Shown here: piece after piece, positions 1 to 8,848 of the stretch
Layout: the number at the start of each line of letters is the position of its first letter
How positions within the stretch are numbered: position 1 is the first letter of the stretch
Assembly: GCA_958295935.1 (NCBI GenBank)
Contig: OY282385.1
Coordinates: 248,001-312,000, forward strand
Source: an uncultured Dehalococcoidia bacterium
Lineage (GTDB): Bacteria; Chloroflexota; Dehalococcoidia; Lucifugimonadales; Lucifugimonadaceae
Direction: 5' to 3'
Length of the DNA stretch: 64,000 nt
Position numbers and translations under genes: made by a program
The notes under the pieces: model-generated
Seen by the model: only the letters and a program-made list of their open reading frames with translations
Database searches by the model: none
What the model was told of the DNA's origin: nothing

Positions 1-3000
1 CGGCGAGCCGAACAACGCCCGGACCCCGATACCGGCTCATTCACACTGGTGTCGTCCACCATCGCAGGCAGCGCTACCACCTACACCGACACCGGCCTGG
101 CGCCCGGCACCAAGTACACGTACCGACTCGTGGCCGTCAACGCCGGAGGCGACTCCCCATGGTCCAACGACCCCAGCGCTACCACGGACCCCATCCGGCC
201 CGAACCCGTAACCGACCTGACCGCTGCCAAAGACGCTGACAATGGCGCCAGGGAGATCAACCTGTCCTGGACCGCGCCCCACGACAACGGCGCCGACATC
301 ACCTCATACACACTCCAGCGCAAGGCCGGCTCAGGAGACTACGCGAACGTATCCACGACGATAGCCGGCGCCGCTACCAGCTACTCCGACACCGGCCTCA
401 CACCCGCAACCGCGTACACGTACCAAATCCTGGCCGTCAACTCCGAGGGCAACAGCGCCTGGTCCAACGACCCCTCCGAAACCACGGACAACGCCCCGCC
501 CGCAGCCGTGACAAACCTGGCCGCAACCAGCGTAGGCGCGAACACGATTGGCCTGTCGTGGACCGCACCCGCCGCACACGGAGCAGCCATCACCGGATAC
601 ACCCTCCAGCGAAAGACCGGCTCAGGAGACTACGAGAACGTATCCACCTCCATCGCGGCTAGCGCTACCACCCACCCCGACCTCGGCCTCACACCCGCAA
701 CCGCGTACACCTACCGCATTCGCGCCAGAAACGCCGAAGGCGAAGGCGCATGGTCCAATGAAGACGACGCAACCACGAACAACGACGCACCCGCAGCCGT
801 GACAGACCTCGACGCAACCGCCGCAAGCGCGACCTCGATCCGACTGACCTGGACCGCACCCGCCGCACACGGAGCAGCCATCAGCAGCTACACCCTCCAG
901 CGCAAGACCGGCTCGGGAAACTACGCCAACGTAGCGACGAACATAGCGGCCAGCGCTACCAGCCACACGGACACCGGCCTCACGCCCGCAACCGCGTACA
1001 CCTACCAAATCCGCGCCGTGAACTCCATTGGCAACGGCGCATGGTCCAACCAACCATCCGAAACCACCCCCTCCGGCCAGGCTCCGTCCCCCGTGTCCGA
1101 CCTGACCGCAACCAGGGACGCAACCAACGGCGCGACGGAGATCGACCTGGCATGGACCGCGCCCGCCACCGGTGCATCCGCCATAACCGAATACACCCTG
1201 CAGCGCAAGAGCGGCACAGGAAACTACGCCGACATAGCGACGAACATCGAGGCCAGCGAGACCGGCTACTCCGACACCGGCCTGACCCCCGGCACGACCT
1301 ACACCTACCGCATTCGCGCCGCCAACACCCAGGGCAACGCCGCCTGGTCCAGCGAAACCAGCGAAACCACGAACAACGCCGCGCCCGCAGCCATAACCGA
1401 CCTCGCCGCAAACCACGCAAGCGCAACCTCGATCCGCCTTACCTGGACCGCGCCCAACGCCCACGGCGCCGCAATCACCGCCTACACACTCCAGCGCAAG
1501 ACCGGCTCAGGGAAATACGCCGACGTATTGACGACGATACCCGCCGGCGATACCGGATACACCGACACCGGCCTCGCAGCCGGCACTGAATACACCTACC
1601 GGATTCGGGCTGCTAACTCCCTGGGCAACGGCGAATGGTCCAACGAGCCCAGCGCAACGCCGCAGGGCCCGCCCGATGAAATAACCGACCTCGCCGCAAC
1701 CTCCGCAAGCGCAACCTCGATCAGCCTGACCTGGACCGCGCCCGCCGCCAACGGAGCCGCCATCACCGGATACACACTCCAGCGCAAGACCGGCACGGGA
1801 ACCTACGAGGACGTTGCCACCTCCACCATAGCCGTCAGCGCTACCGGCTACTCCGACACCGGCCTCACGGTCGGAACCGAATACACCTACCGAATCCGCG
1901 CCGCCAACTCCCTGGGCGACGGCGGGTGGTCGAACGAGGCAAGCGCAACGACGCAGGCCGTAGCCCCGCCGCCCCCGCCGCCGCCACCCCCGCCAGCCCC
2001 ACCGCCGCCCGGCGGAGGTGGAGGCGGTGGAGGAAACGGTGGAGGAAACGGCGGTGGCCCGCCGCCCGCCACAGACGTGATCGCCTTCGCACCGACCGCG
2101 ATCGGGTTCACTATCAGTCAGGGCGCCGCCAGCCTGCCGGCTAAGGAATTTGAGGTGTGGAACACCCAGTCCGCAAGCATGACCCTTCGGATAGCAAGGG
2201 ACGTGCTCTGGATCACCGCAACCCTCTCGCAGAACAACTCCACCGGCCCCAACAACCGGGCACAGGTGTCCGTCTCCGTTGACCCGACCGGCCTCGCCGT
2301 AGGCACGCACACGGGCACGCTGAGGATAGTGTCGACCAGCGCTTCGAACTCCCCGCAGACGATAGACGTAACCCTGATCGTCCTCGGCCCCGCAACCGCC
2401 TATGCCGTCGTGACCCCCGGCGAGAGCGCGCAGATAGAAATAGCCGACGGCTCCGTGCAGCTCGCGGCCCCCGCAGGCGCGGCCCCCGCCAACGTCGAGA
2501 TCAGGATGACAACGCTCGAACCAGCCACCCTCGACCCGAGCGGCCGAGTCGCGCTGGCCATCCAACTCGACACCTTCGACGCAATCACCGGCGCACTCAA
2601 GCCCACCCAATACTCCGCCCCCGTCAGCCTGCGCTTCCGACTGCCCGAGGACAACGGCGCCGCGTGCGAAGACGGACGCGCAAGCCTCTACCGCGTGCCG
2701 GACGAAGGCGCTTGGACCCTGCTCACGCACAGCTGCGAAACCGATGACGCAGGACGCGTATGGGCCGTCGCAGCACTCTCCAACTTCAGCAGATACGCGC
2801 TCACCATAAGCGGCGAACCGACTGCTACGCCAACCCCCACGCCGACCCCAACGCCCGCGGCTACGCCAACACCGGCGCCGACCGCGACGCCCGCGGCAAC
2901 CCCGACCGCGACGCCCACGCCCGTGCCGACCGCTGCGCCCACGCCCGTACCCACTGCGGCCCCAACGCCCGTGCCCACCGCCGCGCCTACACCCGTGCCG

Positions 3001-3357
3001 ACCGCGGCCCCAACGCCCGCGCCGACTGCGGCCCCAACGCCCGAGCCGACCGCGAGACCCACGCCCGCGCCTACTGCCAGGCCAACGCCCGCGCCGACCG
3101 CGACGCCCAGACCCGCGCCAACTGCCGCGCCCACACCCGCGCCTACTGTGGCGCCAACTACCGCGCCAACCACGACGCCCGCGCCCGTGACGACCTCCAC
3201 GCCGAGGCCCGAGGTAACGCCAACGGTTCAGCCGGAAGAGAGCGGAGGCGGAGGCGGAGCGCTGTGGATCATCCTCATCGTCCTGCTATTGCTAGGCGCA
3301 GCAGCCGGCGGAGGCGCGTACTACTACTTCAAGGTCTACCGCAAGCCACAGGACTGA
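1..3357 (+). CDS. Surface protein with fibronectin type III repeats and C-terminal membrane anchor (5' end outside window)
   Basis: The reading frame is open from base 1, so the N-terminus lies upstream; the GTG at 49 is only the first in-window start-like codon. One partial and six complete FnIII modules of about 95 residues follow, each with the Y-T-L-Q-R-K and T-Y-T-Y-R/Q-I signatures. Then come a poly-Pro/poly-Gly hinge (about 1965-2080), a beta-rich BACON-like domain, a second beta-rich domain (about 2400-2810), a long Pro-Thr-Ala repeat tail (2820-3230), and a Gly-rich patch before one hydrophobic helix (ALWIILIVLLLLGAA) and a basic end. This layout suits an exported, C-terminally anchored adhesin or binding protein; the hydrophobic helix is followed by YRKPQD, as in a stop-transfer anchor. 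FnIII modules often bind proteins or polysaccharides; the ligand cannot be read here. Confidence 0.8.
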   Translation, partial: RRAEQRPDPDTGSFTLVSSTIAGSATTYTDTGLAPGTKYTYRLVAVNAGGDSPWSNDPSATTDPIRPEPVTDLTAAKDADNGAREINLSWTAPHDNGADITSYTLQRKAGSGDYANVSTTIAGAATSYSDTGLTPATAYTYQILAVNSEGNSAWSNDPSETTDNAPPAAVTNLAATSVGANTIGLSWTAPAAHGAAITGYTLQRKTGSGDYENVSTSIAASATTHPDLGLTPATAYTYRIRARNAEGEGAWSNEDDATTNNDAPAAVTDLDATAASATSIRLTWTAPAAHGAAISSYTLQRKTGSGNYANVATNIAASATSHTDTGLTPATAYTYQIRAVNSIGNGAWSNQPSETTPSGQAPSPVSDLTATRDATNGATEIDLAWTAPATGASAITEYTLQRKSGTGNYADIATNIEASETGYSDTGLTPGTTYTYRIRAANTQGNAAWSSETSETTNNAAPAAITDLAANHASATSIRLTWTAPNAHGAAITAYTLQRKTGSGKYADVLTTIPAGDTGYTDTGLAAGTEYTYRIRAANSLGNGEWSNEPSATPQGPPDEITDLAATSASATSISLTWTAPAANGAAITGYTLQRKTGTGTYEDVATSTIAVSATGYSDTGLTVGTEYTYRIRAANSLGDGGWSNEASATTQAVAPPPPPPPPPPAPPPPGGGGGGGGNGGGNGGGPPPATDVIAFAPTAIGFTISQGAASLPAKEFEVWNTQSASMTLRIARDVLWITATLSQNNSTGPNNRAQVSVSVDPTGLAVGTHTGTLRIVSTSASNSPQTIDVTLIVLGPATAYAVVTPGESAQIEIADGSVQLAAPAGAAPANVEIRMTTLEPATLDPSGRVALAIQLDTFDAITGALKPTQYSAPVSLRFRLPEDNGAACEDGRASLYRVPDEGAWTLLTHSCETDDAGRVWAVAALSNFSRYALTISGEPTATPTPTPTPTPAATPTPAPTATPAATPTATPTPVPTAAPTPVPTAAPTPVPTAAPTPVPTAAPTPAPTAAPTPEPTARPTPAPTARPTPAPTATPRPAPTAAPTPAPTVAPTTAPTTTPAPVTTSTPRPEVTPTVQPEESGGGGGALWIILIVLLLLGAAAGGGAYYYFKVYRKPQD

Positions 3358-3362
3358 ACCCC

Positions 3363-3414
3363 AACCGCGCTGACGGCCAGCGCAGCGTGACCCCTGCTTC
3401 TTTGCGGTTTTTTT
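3363..3414 (+). terminator. Possible intrinsic terminator after the FnIII gene
   Basis: AACCGC (3363-3368) can pair with GCGGTT (3404-3409), and the right arm runs directly into a seven-T stretch (3408-3414). An inner CGCTG/CAGCG hairpin lies at 3368-3382. The loop is long for a standard terminator, so this is a tentative call. Confidence 0.4.
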
Positions 3415-3596
3415 GACACCCGACAATATCGGCGCTAAGTTTCCGCTAGATTACGGTCTGCTTGGGCGTGTAACCAAAGGCATGACGCGCTGGCTTCTTA
3501 CGAAAATCGTAGACATTTTTCTCGCAGAGGCGCCCAGGCCCTCCACTCACAATTCGGCCCAGCCAACGTTGAGGCCATTCTCAGGGAGGTAGTGTT

Positions 3597-5450
3597 ATGA
3601 AATGGATCCCATCAACATGCGGCAAGGCCCGATCCCTTGCAGCGGTCATCCTGGCCGCAGTTGCCGCATTCGCCATCGCCTGCGGAGGTGAAACAACGAC
3701 GGTCGTGAAGGAGACCGTGGTAATCGAGAGGCCCGTCACCGTCAAAGAGACGGTGGTCGTCGAGAAGGAAAAGCAAGTACAGGTAACCGTAAAGGAAACC
3801 GTGGTAGTCGTGGCCACACAAGCCCCGGCCATGGAGCCGCCCGTCGAGCAGTCGGGGACGTTGCGCGTGGCAGTCGGCAGCATCACGCCGCCCATCTTCA
3901 GGCCAAGTCTGCTCAAGTGGCCGGTCAATCTAGACAAGGTGGCGTGGGGAGTGGCCGACCCGCTCACGTATCACCCGCATGAGGCGCCAATCCTGGGCGA
4001 CACAGTGCCGGAAGCGCTTGCCGAATCGTGGGAAGCAGCCTCCGACGGTACCTCCGTGACCTTCAAGATACGCAAGGGCGTGCAATTCCATGACGGCTGG
4101 GGCGAACTGACCGCAGACGACGTGGTATACACGTTCGACGACGCACTGTTCGCAGAAGGCACGCTCGCCAAGATAGCCGAGGCCAGCGTATGGATGGACC
4201 GATGGGTCAAGGACGACGCCTACACGGTCACCATGACCACGAAGGACGGCGAGTTCATACCGCCGCAATGGGACCGACAGCTGTCCAACAACAGCCAGAT
4301 TGGAGGAATCTGGAGCAAGAAGGTCTTTGACGACCTGGGACCGGATAAAGCCGCGGAGACGCCCGTAGGCACCGGCCCCTTCACCGTCAATAAGTGGACG
4401 GCTAACGAGGAAGTGATACTCGACGCTCAGGAAAGCCACTTCCGGGCCACGCCAAGCATCCAGCGAGTAATCGTGCGGGAGATTCCCGAAGAAGCCACCC
4501 GGCTCGCGGCGTTCAAGGCCGGAGAAGTTGACATCACGCCGGTGTCCCTCAGATTCCTAGGATCAATACTTGGAGAGACCGGCGCCCACGCAGTCGAAAC
4601 CAATACCGCAGCACGGACCACCGTTTGGTACACAGGCAACCACTGGATCAAGACCGACCTGCTGACCGGTGATCCGGTTGAAACACGTGAAGCGTTTCTG
4701 CCGGATGACGAACACCCATGGATAGGGGACCCGGACGACCCGGACCGCATGGAACGCTCGGCCAAGGTCCGCCGCGCAATGTCCATGGCGATAGACAGGG
4801 AGAGTATCAACCTCGCCATCCTGAGCGGTCTTGGCCAGGTCGGACCCAACACCTGGTACAACTTCTCTCCGGATGATGCTCAGTGGAAAGAGGAGTGGCG
4901 GGATGAATTCACTTTCGACCCGGAGGGCGCGAAGGCCTTGATGGCCGAGTCGGGGTTCGGCCGCTTCTCGATCGACTTCTTCGTGACGCCCGACCTGCCA
5001 TCCGTCGTCAACCCACAGGTGGGTGAGGCGATTGCCCAGATGTGGCAGGACAACCTCGACGTCACTGTCAACATAGATTCAACCGCATACTCTGCAAAGC
5101 GGCCCAGCCTCGTCGCACGGTCATTCGCAGGCGCCTACATCTGGAGATACGGCAGCCCCTCTCCCGATACGCCTCAGCACTACAACCAGCGGCCGGTGGT
5201 TGGTGGATGGAATCCTGGCGTTGAAATCACCTGCGTCGACCAGACTTGGTATGACATACGAGCTGAACTGGACGTGCAGACCAGGCTCAGGGCAAATGCC
5301 GCCGCTCAAGACTGTCTGCACGAGTACCGATGGGCCACGCTGATAGTAAAGGTCCCGACTTTCGCCGCGGTGGCAAAGAACGTCGAGTGGCAACCCACGA
5401 CCCTCCCCGGTGTCGCGGCCGGCGACTTCGAGAGGGCGGTGATCCGGTAG
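3597..5450 (+). CDS. ABC transporter substrate-binding lipoprotein, family 5 (peptide/oligopeptide type)
   Basis: A 617-residue protein starting at an ATG behind a GGGAGGT ribosome-binding site (about 3584). It has a lipoprotein signal: basic N-terminus, hydrophobic core and lipobox AFAIAC with Cys29. A stalk rich in repeated VKETVV-like units (residues about 34-75) precedes the ligand-binding domain, which carries the family-5 features G-V-Q-F-H-D-G and VGTGPFTVNKW. Family members bind peptides, nickel, sugars or opines outside the membrane and deliver them to a DppBC-type permease, which is encoded next. The ligand is not predictable. The stalk is a style seen often in Chloroflexota binding proteins. 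Confidence 0.9.
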   Translation: MKWIPSTCGKARSLAAVILAAVAAFAIACGGETTTVVKETVVIERPVTVKETVVVEKEKQVQVTVKETVVVVATQAPAMEPPVEQSGTLRVAVGSITPPIFRPSLLKWPVNLDKVAWGVADPLTYHPHEAPILGDTVPEALAESWEAASDGTSVTFKIRKGVQFHDGWGELTADDVVYTFDDALFAEGTLAKIAEASVWMDRWVKDDAYTVTMTTKDGEFIPPQWDRQLSNNSQIGGIWSKKVFDDLGPDKAAETPVGTGPFTVNKWTANEEVILDAQESHFRATPSIQRVIVREIPEEATRLAAFKAGEVDITPVSLRFLGSILGETGAHAVETNTAARTTVWYTGNHWIKTDLLTGDPVETREAFLPDDEHPWIGDPDDPDRMERSAKVRRAMSMAIDRESINLAILSGLGQVGPNTWYNFSPDDAQWKEEWRDEFTFDPEGAKALMAESGFGRFSIDFFVTPDLPSVVNPQVGEAIAQMWQDNLDVTVNIDSTAYSAKRPSLVARSFAGAYIWRYGSPSPDTPQHYNQRPVVGGWNPGVEITCVDQTWYDIRAELDVQTRLRANAAAQDCLHEYRWATLIVKVPTFAAVAKNVEWQPTTLPGVAAGDFERAVIR

Positions 5451-5529
5451 CCCATGACCAGACCGGCGCTTGCGCGGGGACAGGGACGTAATCCCCCCGT
5501 GCGGGCGTCGGTACAGTGGGCGGCAGGCA

Positions 5530-5567
5530 ACTTGTGCCCCGGGGAAAGATCTCCGGGGTCGGCAAGT
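5530..5567 (+). promoter_or_regulatory. Stem-loop between binding-protein and permease genes
   Basis: CCCCGGGGA (5537-5545) and TCTCCGGGG (5550-5558) form a nine-pair stem (one G-U) with a four-base loop. ACTTG (5530-5534) and CAAGT (5563-5567) can extend it across an internal loop. No T-run follows, so it is more likely an mRNA-stabilising or attenuating element than a full terminator. Such elements often keep binding-protein mRNA above permease mRNA. Confidence 0.45.
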
Positions 5568-5584
5568 AATGCAGAGAGGCCAGC

Positions 5585-6499
5585 TTGCGCCGCTTCATAA
5601 TTACTCGTCTCGTATACGCCGTGCTCGTCGCTCTCGCAACGAGCATCTTCGTGTTCGCACTTGCACACAAGTCCGGTGATCCCAGGACTGTTCTGCTCAC
5701 AGAGTACGCAACAAAGGAACAGTGGGACGCCTGGGGCAGGCGCTGGGGTCTGGACAAGCCGCTGGTCGTCCAGTACGGCCTATGGTTGGGCAGGGCTTTG
5801 ACCGGTGACCTAGGCGATTCGATTCGGGAGTTGCGGCCGGTGCGAAAGGTTATCCAGGAGCGCATACCGGCCACTTTGCAGCTGGCCGCCGGCGCCTTCA
5901 CCTTTTCTCTGGTCGTAGGCATACCTCTGGGAGTCCTGTCAGCCGTCAAACGGGGGACCGTATGGGACTACGCCGGGCGGACCTTCGCCCTCTTCGGACA
6001 AGCCCTTCCACCGTTCTGGCTGGGCATCATGCTGATACTCCTCTTCGCTGTGCGTATCGACTGGCTGCCAACGTCGGGTAGAGGTGGAGTAAACCATTAC
6101 ATATTGCCATCCATAACCCTGGGCTGGCTCACCGCTGCCGGAATCCTCAGGATCATCCGCTCAGCCATGCTGGAGGTACTTGCATCCGAGTACGTGAAAC
6201 TGGCTCGCGCCAAGGGAGTCAGCACCCGGGGCGTGGTGTGGAAGCACGCTTTTCGCAACGCCATGCTTGCTCCGCTGACTTTTGGCGGCCTCATCCTGGC
6301 CGCGTTCGTCACCGGCGCAGTTGTAACCGAGACGGTATTCGCATGGCCGGGTTTGGGCAGGCTGGCGGTACAGTCGGTAACCAACAACGATTTTTCCACG
6401 ATGACGGGCGTAGTGCTGCTATTCACGGTGGTATACCTCGCCATCAACACCGCGGTAGACGTTTTGTACGCATACATCGACCCCAGAATTCGGTATTAG
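5585..6499 (+). CDS. ABC transporter permease, DppB/OppB type
   Basis: A 304-residue integral membrane protein. The TTG start is chosen because an AGAGAGG ribosome-binding site lies just upstream and the protein begins with the family's typical M-R-R-F-I-I-T-R-L-V. About six membrane segments are visible. The cytoplasmic EAA loop, which contacts the ATPase, is EYVKLARAKGVSTRGVVWKH followed by AFRNAMLAPL. It lies 134 bp after the binding protein and 8 bp before the second permease. No ATPase genes follow, so the importer must use ATPases encoded elsewhere. Confidence 0.92.
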   Translation: MRRFIITRLVYAVLVALATSIFVFALAHKSGDPRTVLLTEYATKEQWDAWGRRWGLDKPLVVQYGLWLGRALTGDLGDSIRELRPVRKVIQERIPATLQLAAGAFTFSLVVGIPLGVLSAVKRGTVWDYAGRTFALFGQALPPFWLGIMLILLFAVRIDWLPTSGRGGVNHYILPSITLGWLTAAGILRIIRSAMLEVLASEYVKLARAKGVSTRGVVWKHAFRNAMLAPLTFGGLILAAFVTGAVVTETVFAWPGLGRLAVQSVTNNDFSTMTGVVLLFTVVYLAINTAVDVLYAYIDPRIRY

Positions 6500-6507
6500 G
6501 GGGATAC

Positions 6508-7413
6508 GTGACCGAATCGACTGCCGATGTGCCGCTGGCAGAGTCGCTCGGCCCCCGGCGGGGCGTGTTGCCTGCTGCATGGCGATTCGTGCGCGAGTGG
6601 CCCCTGATTCCTGGCGCAATGGTCGCCATTCTGATCATTGCCGCAATAACCGCACCGTGGATATCTCCGCATAACCCGCTCAGGGGGAACCTGATGAAGA
6701 GCGGGCAGCCGCCCGTCTGGGACGAGCGCGGTGAAGCAACCCACCTTCTGGGCACCGACATCCAGGGTAGAGACGTTCTGAGCCGCATAATCCACGGTGC
6801 CCGCATTTCCCTGATCGTGGCCTCCGTGGTGCTGACCACAGGCGGCACAGTGGGCACAGCCGTAGGGATAGTGGCCGGGTACTACGGCGGCCAACTCGAC
6901 GAATTCCTCATGCGTATCGTCGACTTCACCCTCGCAGTGCCGTTCTTGCTCATAGCCCTTGTAGTCGTCATCGTGTTTGAACAGAGCCTTGGCGTGCTTG
7001 TGACGCTGTTGGCGGTCTTCAGCTGGGGCGCCTTCTCACGCCAGATCAGGGCCGAGACCCTGTCCCTAAAGACCCGTGATTACGTTGCTCAGGCGAGAGT
7101 CATGGGCGCTTCGACAGCCCGGATCATGTCGAAACACATACTCCCCGGCGTCGCTAACACCCTGATAGTGGTCTCCACCTTGAGAGTGGGTTCGCTGATT
7201 CTCTCGGAGTCGATCCTGAGCTTTCTGGGCGCCGGAATACCACCGCCCACGCCTGCATGGGGCCTGATGGTGGCGCAAGGACGCGCCTACGTCAGCGTCG
7301 AGTGGTGGATCACGTTCTTCCCCGGAATGGCGATATTCCTGACGGTGTTCGCCATGAATTTCCTCGGCGATTGGCTGCGCGACCGATTCGACCCCCAATT
7401 GCGCCAACTCTGA
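6508..7413 (+). CDS. ABC transporter permease, DppC/OppC type
   Basis: A 301-residue partner permease. The reading frame is open further upstream, but that stretch overlaps dppB and is not membrane-like; the GTG at 6508, 8 bp after the dppB stop with GGGGGAT before it, gives the expected N-terminus. Family features are the early hydrophobic segment (MVAILIIAAITAPWISPHNP), the LGTDIQGRDVLSR motif, and the EAA loop DYVAQARVMGASTARIMSKH. With the preceding gene it forms the heterodimeric channel of the importer. Confidence 0.92.
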   Translation: MTESTADVPLAESLGPRRGVLPAAWRFVREWPLIPGAMVAILIIAAITAPWISPHNPLRGNLMKSGQPPVWDERGEATHLLGTDIQGRDVLSRIIHGARISLIVASVVLTTGGTVGTAVGIVAGYYGGQLDEFLMRIVDFTLAVPFLLIALVVVIVFEQSLGVLVTLLAVFSWGAFSRQIRAETLSLKTRDYVAQARVMGASTARIMSKHILPGVANTLIVVSTLRVGSLILSESILSFLGAGIPPPTPAWGLMVAQGRAYVSVEWWITFFPGMAIFLTVFAMNFLGDWLRDRFDPQLRQL

Positions 7414-7595
7414 CGCCTGGCGCGTCTGACGCGAAATAACACGAACATCCCGCGCAGCGAGTATGATTCGAGATATGTTCATCCAACCTCGACACCCTTG
7501 CAGCGCCATCATTAGAGGGAGCGTAAATCGACGACAAGGTCTCGCACCGGTCTGAATATCGACCGGACAGGCGGACCGGCCACCTGGGAAATGCC

Positions 7596-8039
7596 ATGAC
7601 ACAGTACACGTGCCCGGTTGACGGCGCCCCTCTTGTGGAATCGAAGCTGGGAGACGACGACTCCCGGAAATGCCCGGAATGCTCAGGCTCGTGGGTACCG
7701 ATGAGTACCCTTGAGGCCTTCGAGGACAAGCACTTCAGGGATGACATGGTCAAAGGCCAGCGCCGATATGGAGAGCGCGGCGTGGAACACGATTGCCCAC
7801 ACTGCGGCGAAAGTATGACCCGATTCCGTTATCGCGGCTACAACCTCGAACTTGAGGCTTGCCCGGAAAATGTTGGATTCTGGCTTGATCGAGGCGAAGA
7901 CAAACGTATCAAAGAGGTCATGAAGACCCGCGTATCCCGCATGCAGCGGTCAGGATCAGCCCAGGTAGCGTGGGAACACTTCCGGCGGGGAGATAACCGC
8001 TCATTCTTTCAGAAGATCAAGGACCTGTTCACCGGGTAG
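7596..8039 (+). CDS. Small TFIIB-type zinc-ribbon protein
   Basis: A 147-residue protein with a first ribbon, C-P-V-D-G-A then C-P-E-C (about residues 5-28). A second unit follows, with C-P-H-C near residue 68 and an E-A-C-P-x-x-x-G-F-W-L-D-R-G-E block near 90-105; the usual second pair C-x-x-C is reduced to one Cys plus Asn/Val. This matches the zf-TFIIB family of short bacterial proteins of unknown function. The basic C-terminal end has no recognised motif. It probably binds zinc; any nucleic-acid role is a guess. Confidence 0.75.
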   Translation: MTQYTCPVDGAPLVESKLGDDDSRKCPECSGSWVPMSTLEAFEDKHFRDDMVKGQRRYGERGVEHDCPHCGESMTRFRYRGYNLELEACPENVGFWLDRGEDKRIKEVMKTRVSRMQRSGSAQVAWEHFRRGDNRSFFQKIKDLFTG

Positions 8040-8162
8040 GATGGCGGCGCCAATGCATCGAGGGTCGGTCTCTTTGATAAAGTCTGTCCGCAGAGCAGTC
8101 ATTCGGTTTCGCATCGGGCTACGGTCCAAAGAGGCGGGATAGCCCCAAGATGGGGTTTGAAC

Positions 8163-8738
8163 ATGTTTGAATCTCAAGAAAACAAGAACACAGACGTCAC
8201 GCTGTGCATTTTTCCCAACCTCGCCGACTTCGTCGCGGTGGACGCTAGATCCGACCTGCCGGGCCGCCCGCTCATCCGCACGCTGAGCATCAGTGAAATT
8301 TCCGGCGAGGACTTCGCACGAGGTTTGGAAAACGACTTGCAGCAACTCATCCGCGAGCAAATACCCGCCTTCCTCGGACTTATGGGATTGCCCAAGAAGG
8401 TCGAGGAACTCGTGAGGGCGCATGCCCTGAAGAGTGTGGCGGAATTGATCAACAGGGAAGCTCCATGGCAATCTACCGCGGATATCGGAAGCATCGGAGT
8501 GCTCTTCTTTACGGGCCGACTCCTGCACCTGGAAGCCGGTCACTTCAGGCAGTTGGCCGGTGAGTTGTTCGAGGGGCGCCTTTCCGATACCCAACTCGAC
8601 GACCTCATTGAGATGCTCGAAAAACTTATCGAACGTCAGCGAGCAGCGGAGAACCAAACGAGCCGACCCGACGTGGAGCAGATGATAAGCGGGCGCGGCG
8701 GTCAGTACGTGACGCTATGGGAAAGCGGCAAGGACTGA
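8163..8738 (+). CDS. Hypothetical protein, mixed alpha/beta, no recognised family
   Basis: A 191-residue protein from the ATG at 8163; a TTG two codons earlier is possible. It is soluble, with no signal peptide or membrane helix. The N-terminal part (D-V-T-L-C-I-F-P-N-L) looks like a beta strand pair, the middle is helical (Q-Q-L-I-R-E-Q-I-P-A-F), and the C-terminus is a charged helix (about 140-165) with a short tail. GC-rich codon use matches its neighbours, which supports a real gene. It lies between a zinc-ribbon gene and an mscS-like gene, all in the same direction. Confidence 0.6.
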   Translation: MFESQENKNTDVTLCIFPNLADFVAVDARSDLPGRPLIRTLSISEISGEDFARGLENDLQQLIREQIPAFLGLMGLPKKVEELVRAHALKSVAELINREAPWQSTADIGSIGVLFFTGRLLHLEAGHFRQLAGELFEGRLSDTQLDDLIEMLEKLIERQRAAENQTSRPDVEQMISGRGGQYVTLWESGKD

Positions 8739-8848
8739 ACAGCCGTCCCCCCGGTCAATCGCTTGCAGCCTGCCCATAATTCGCCTGTCCGCCGCAGAAC
8801 GCGGCGTAGCACACACAGCTTTGACGTGATGAACGGGCCATCCCAACC

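Noticed and set aside
190-1960. Regular DNA repeats as a CRISPR-like array
   Set aside because: The repeat period is about 280-290 bases and encodes FnIII modules; no short repeats with unique spacers exist in the window.
622-2730. Long minus-strand open frames across the FnIII gene
   Set aside because: They mirror the repeated, GC-rich plus-strand codons; the translations are Gly/Arg/Val-rich without folds.
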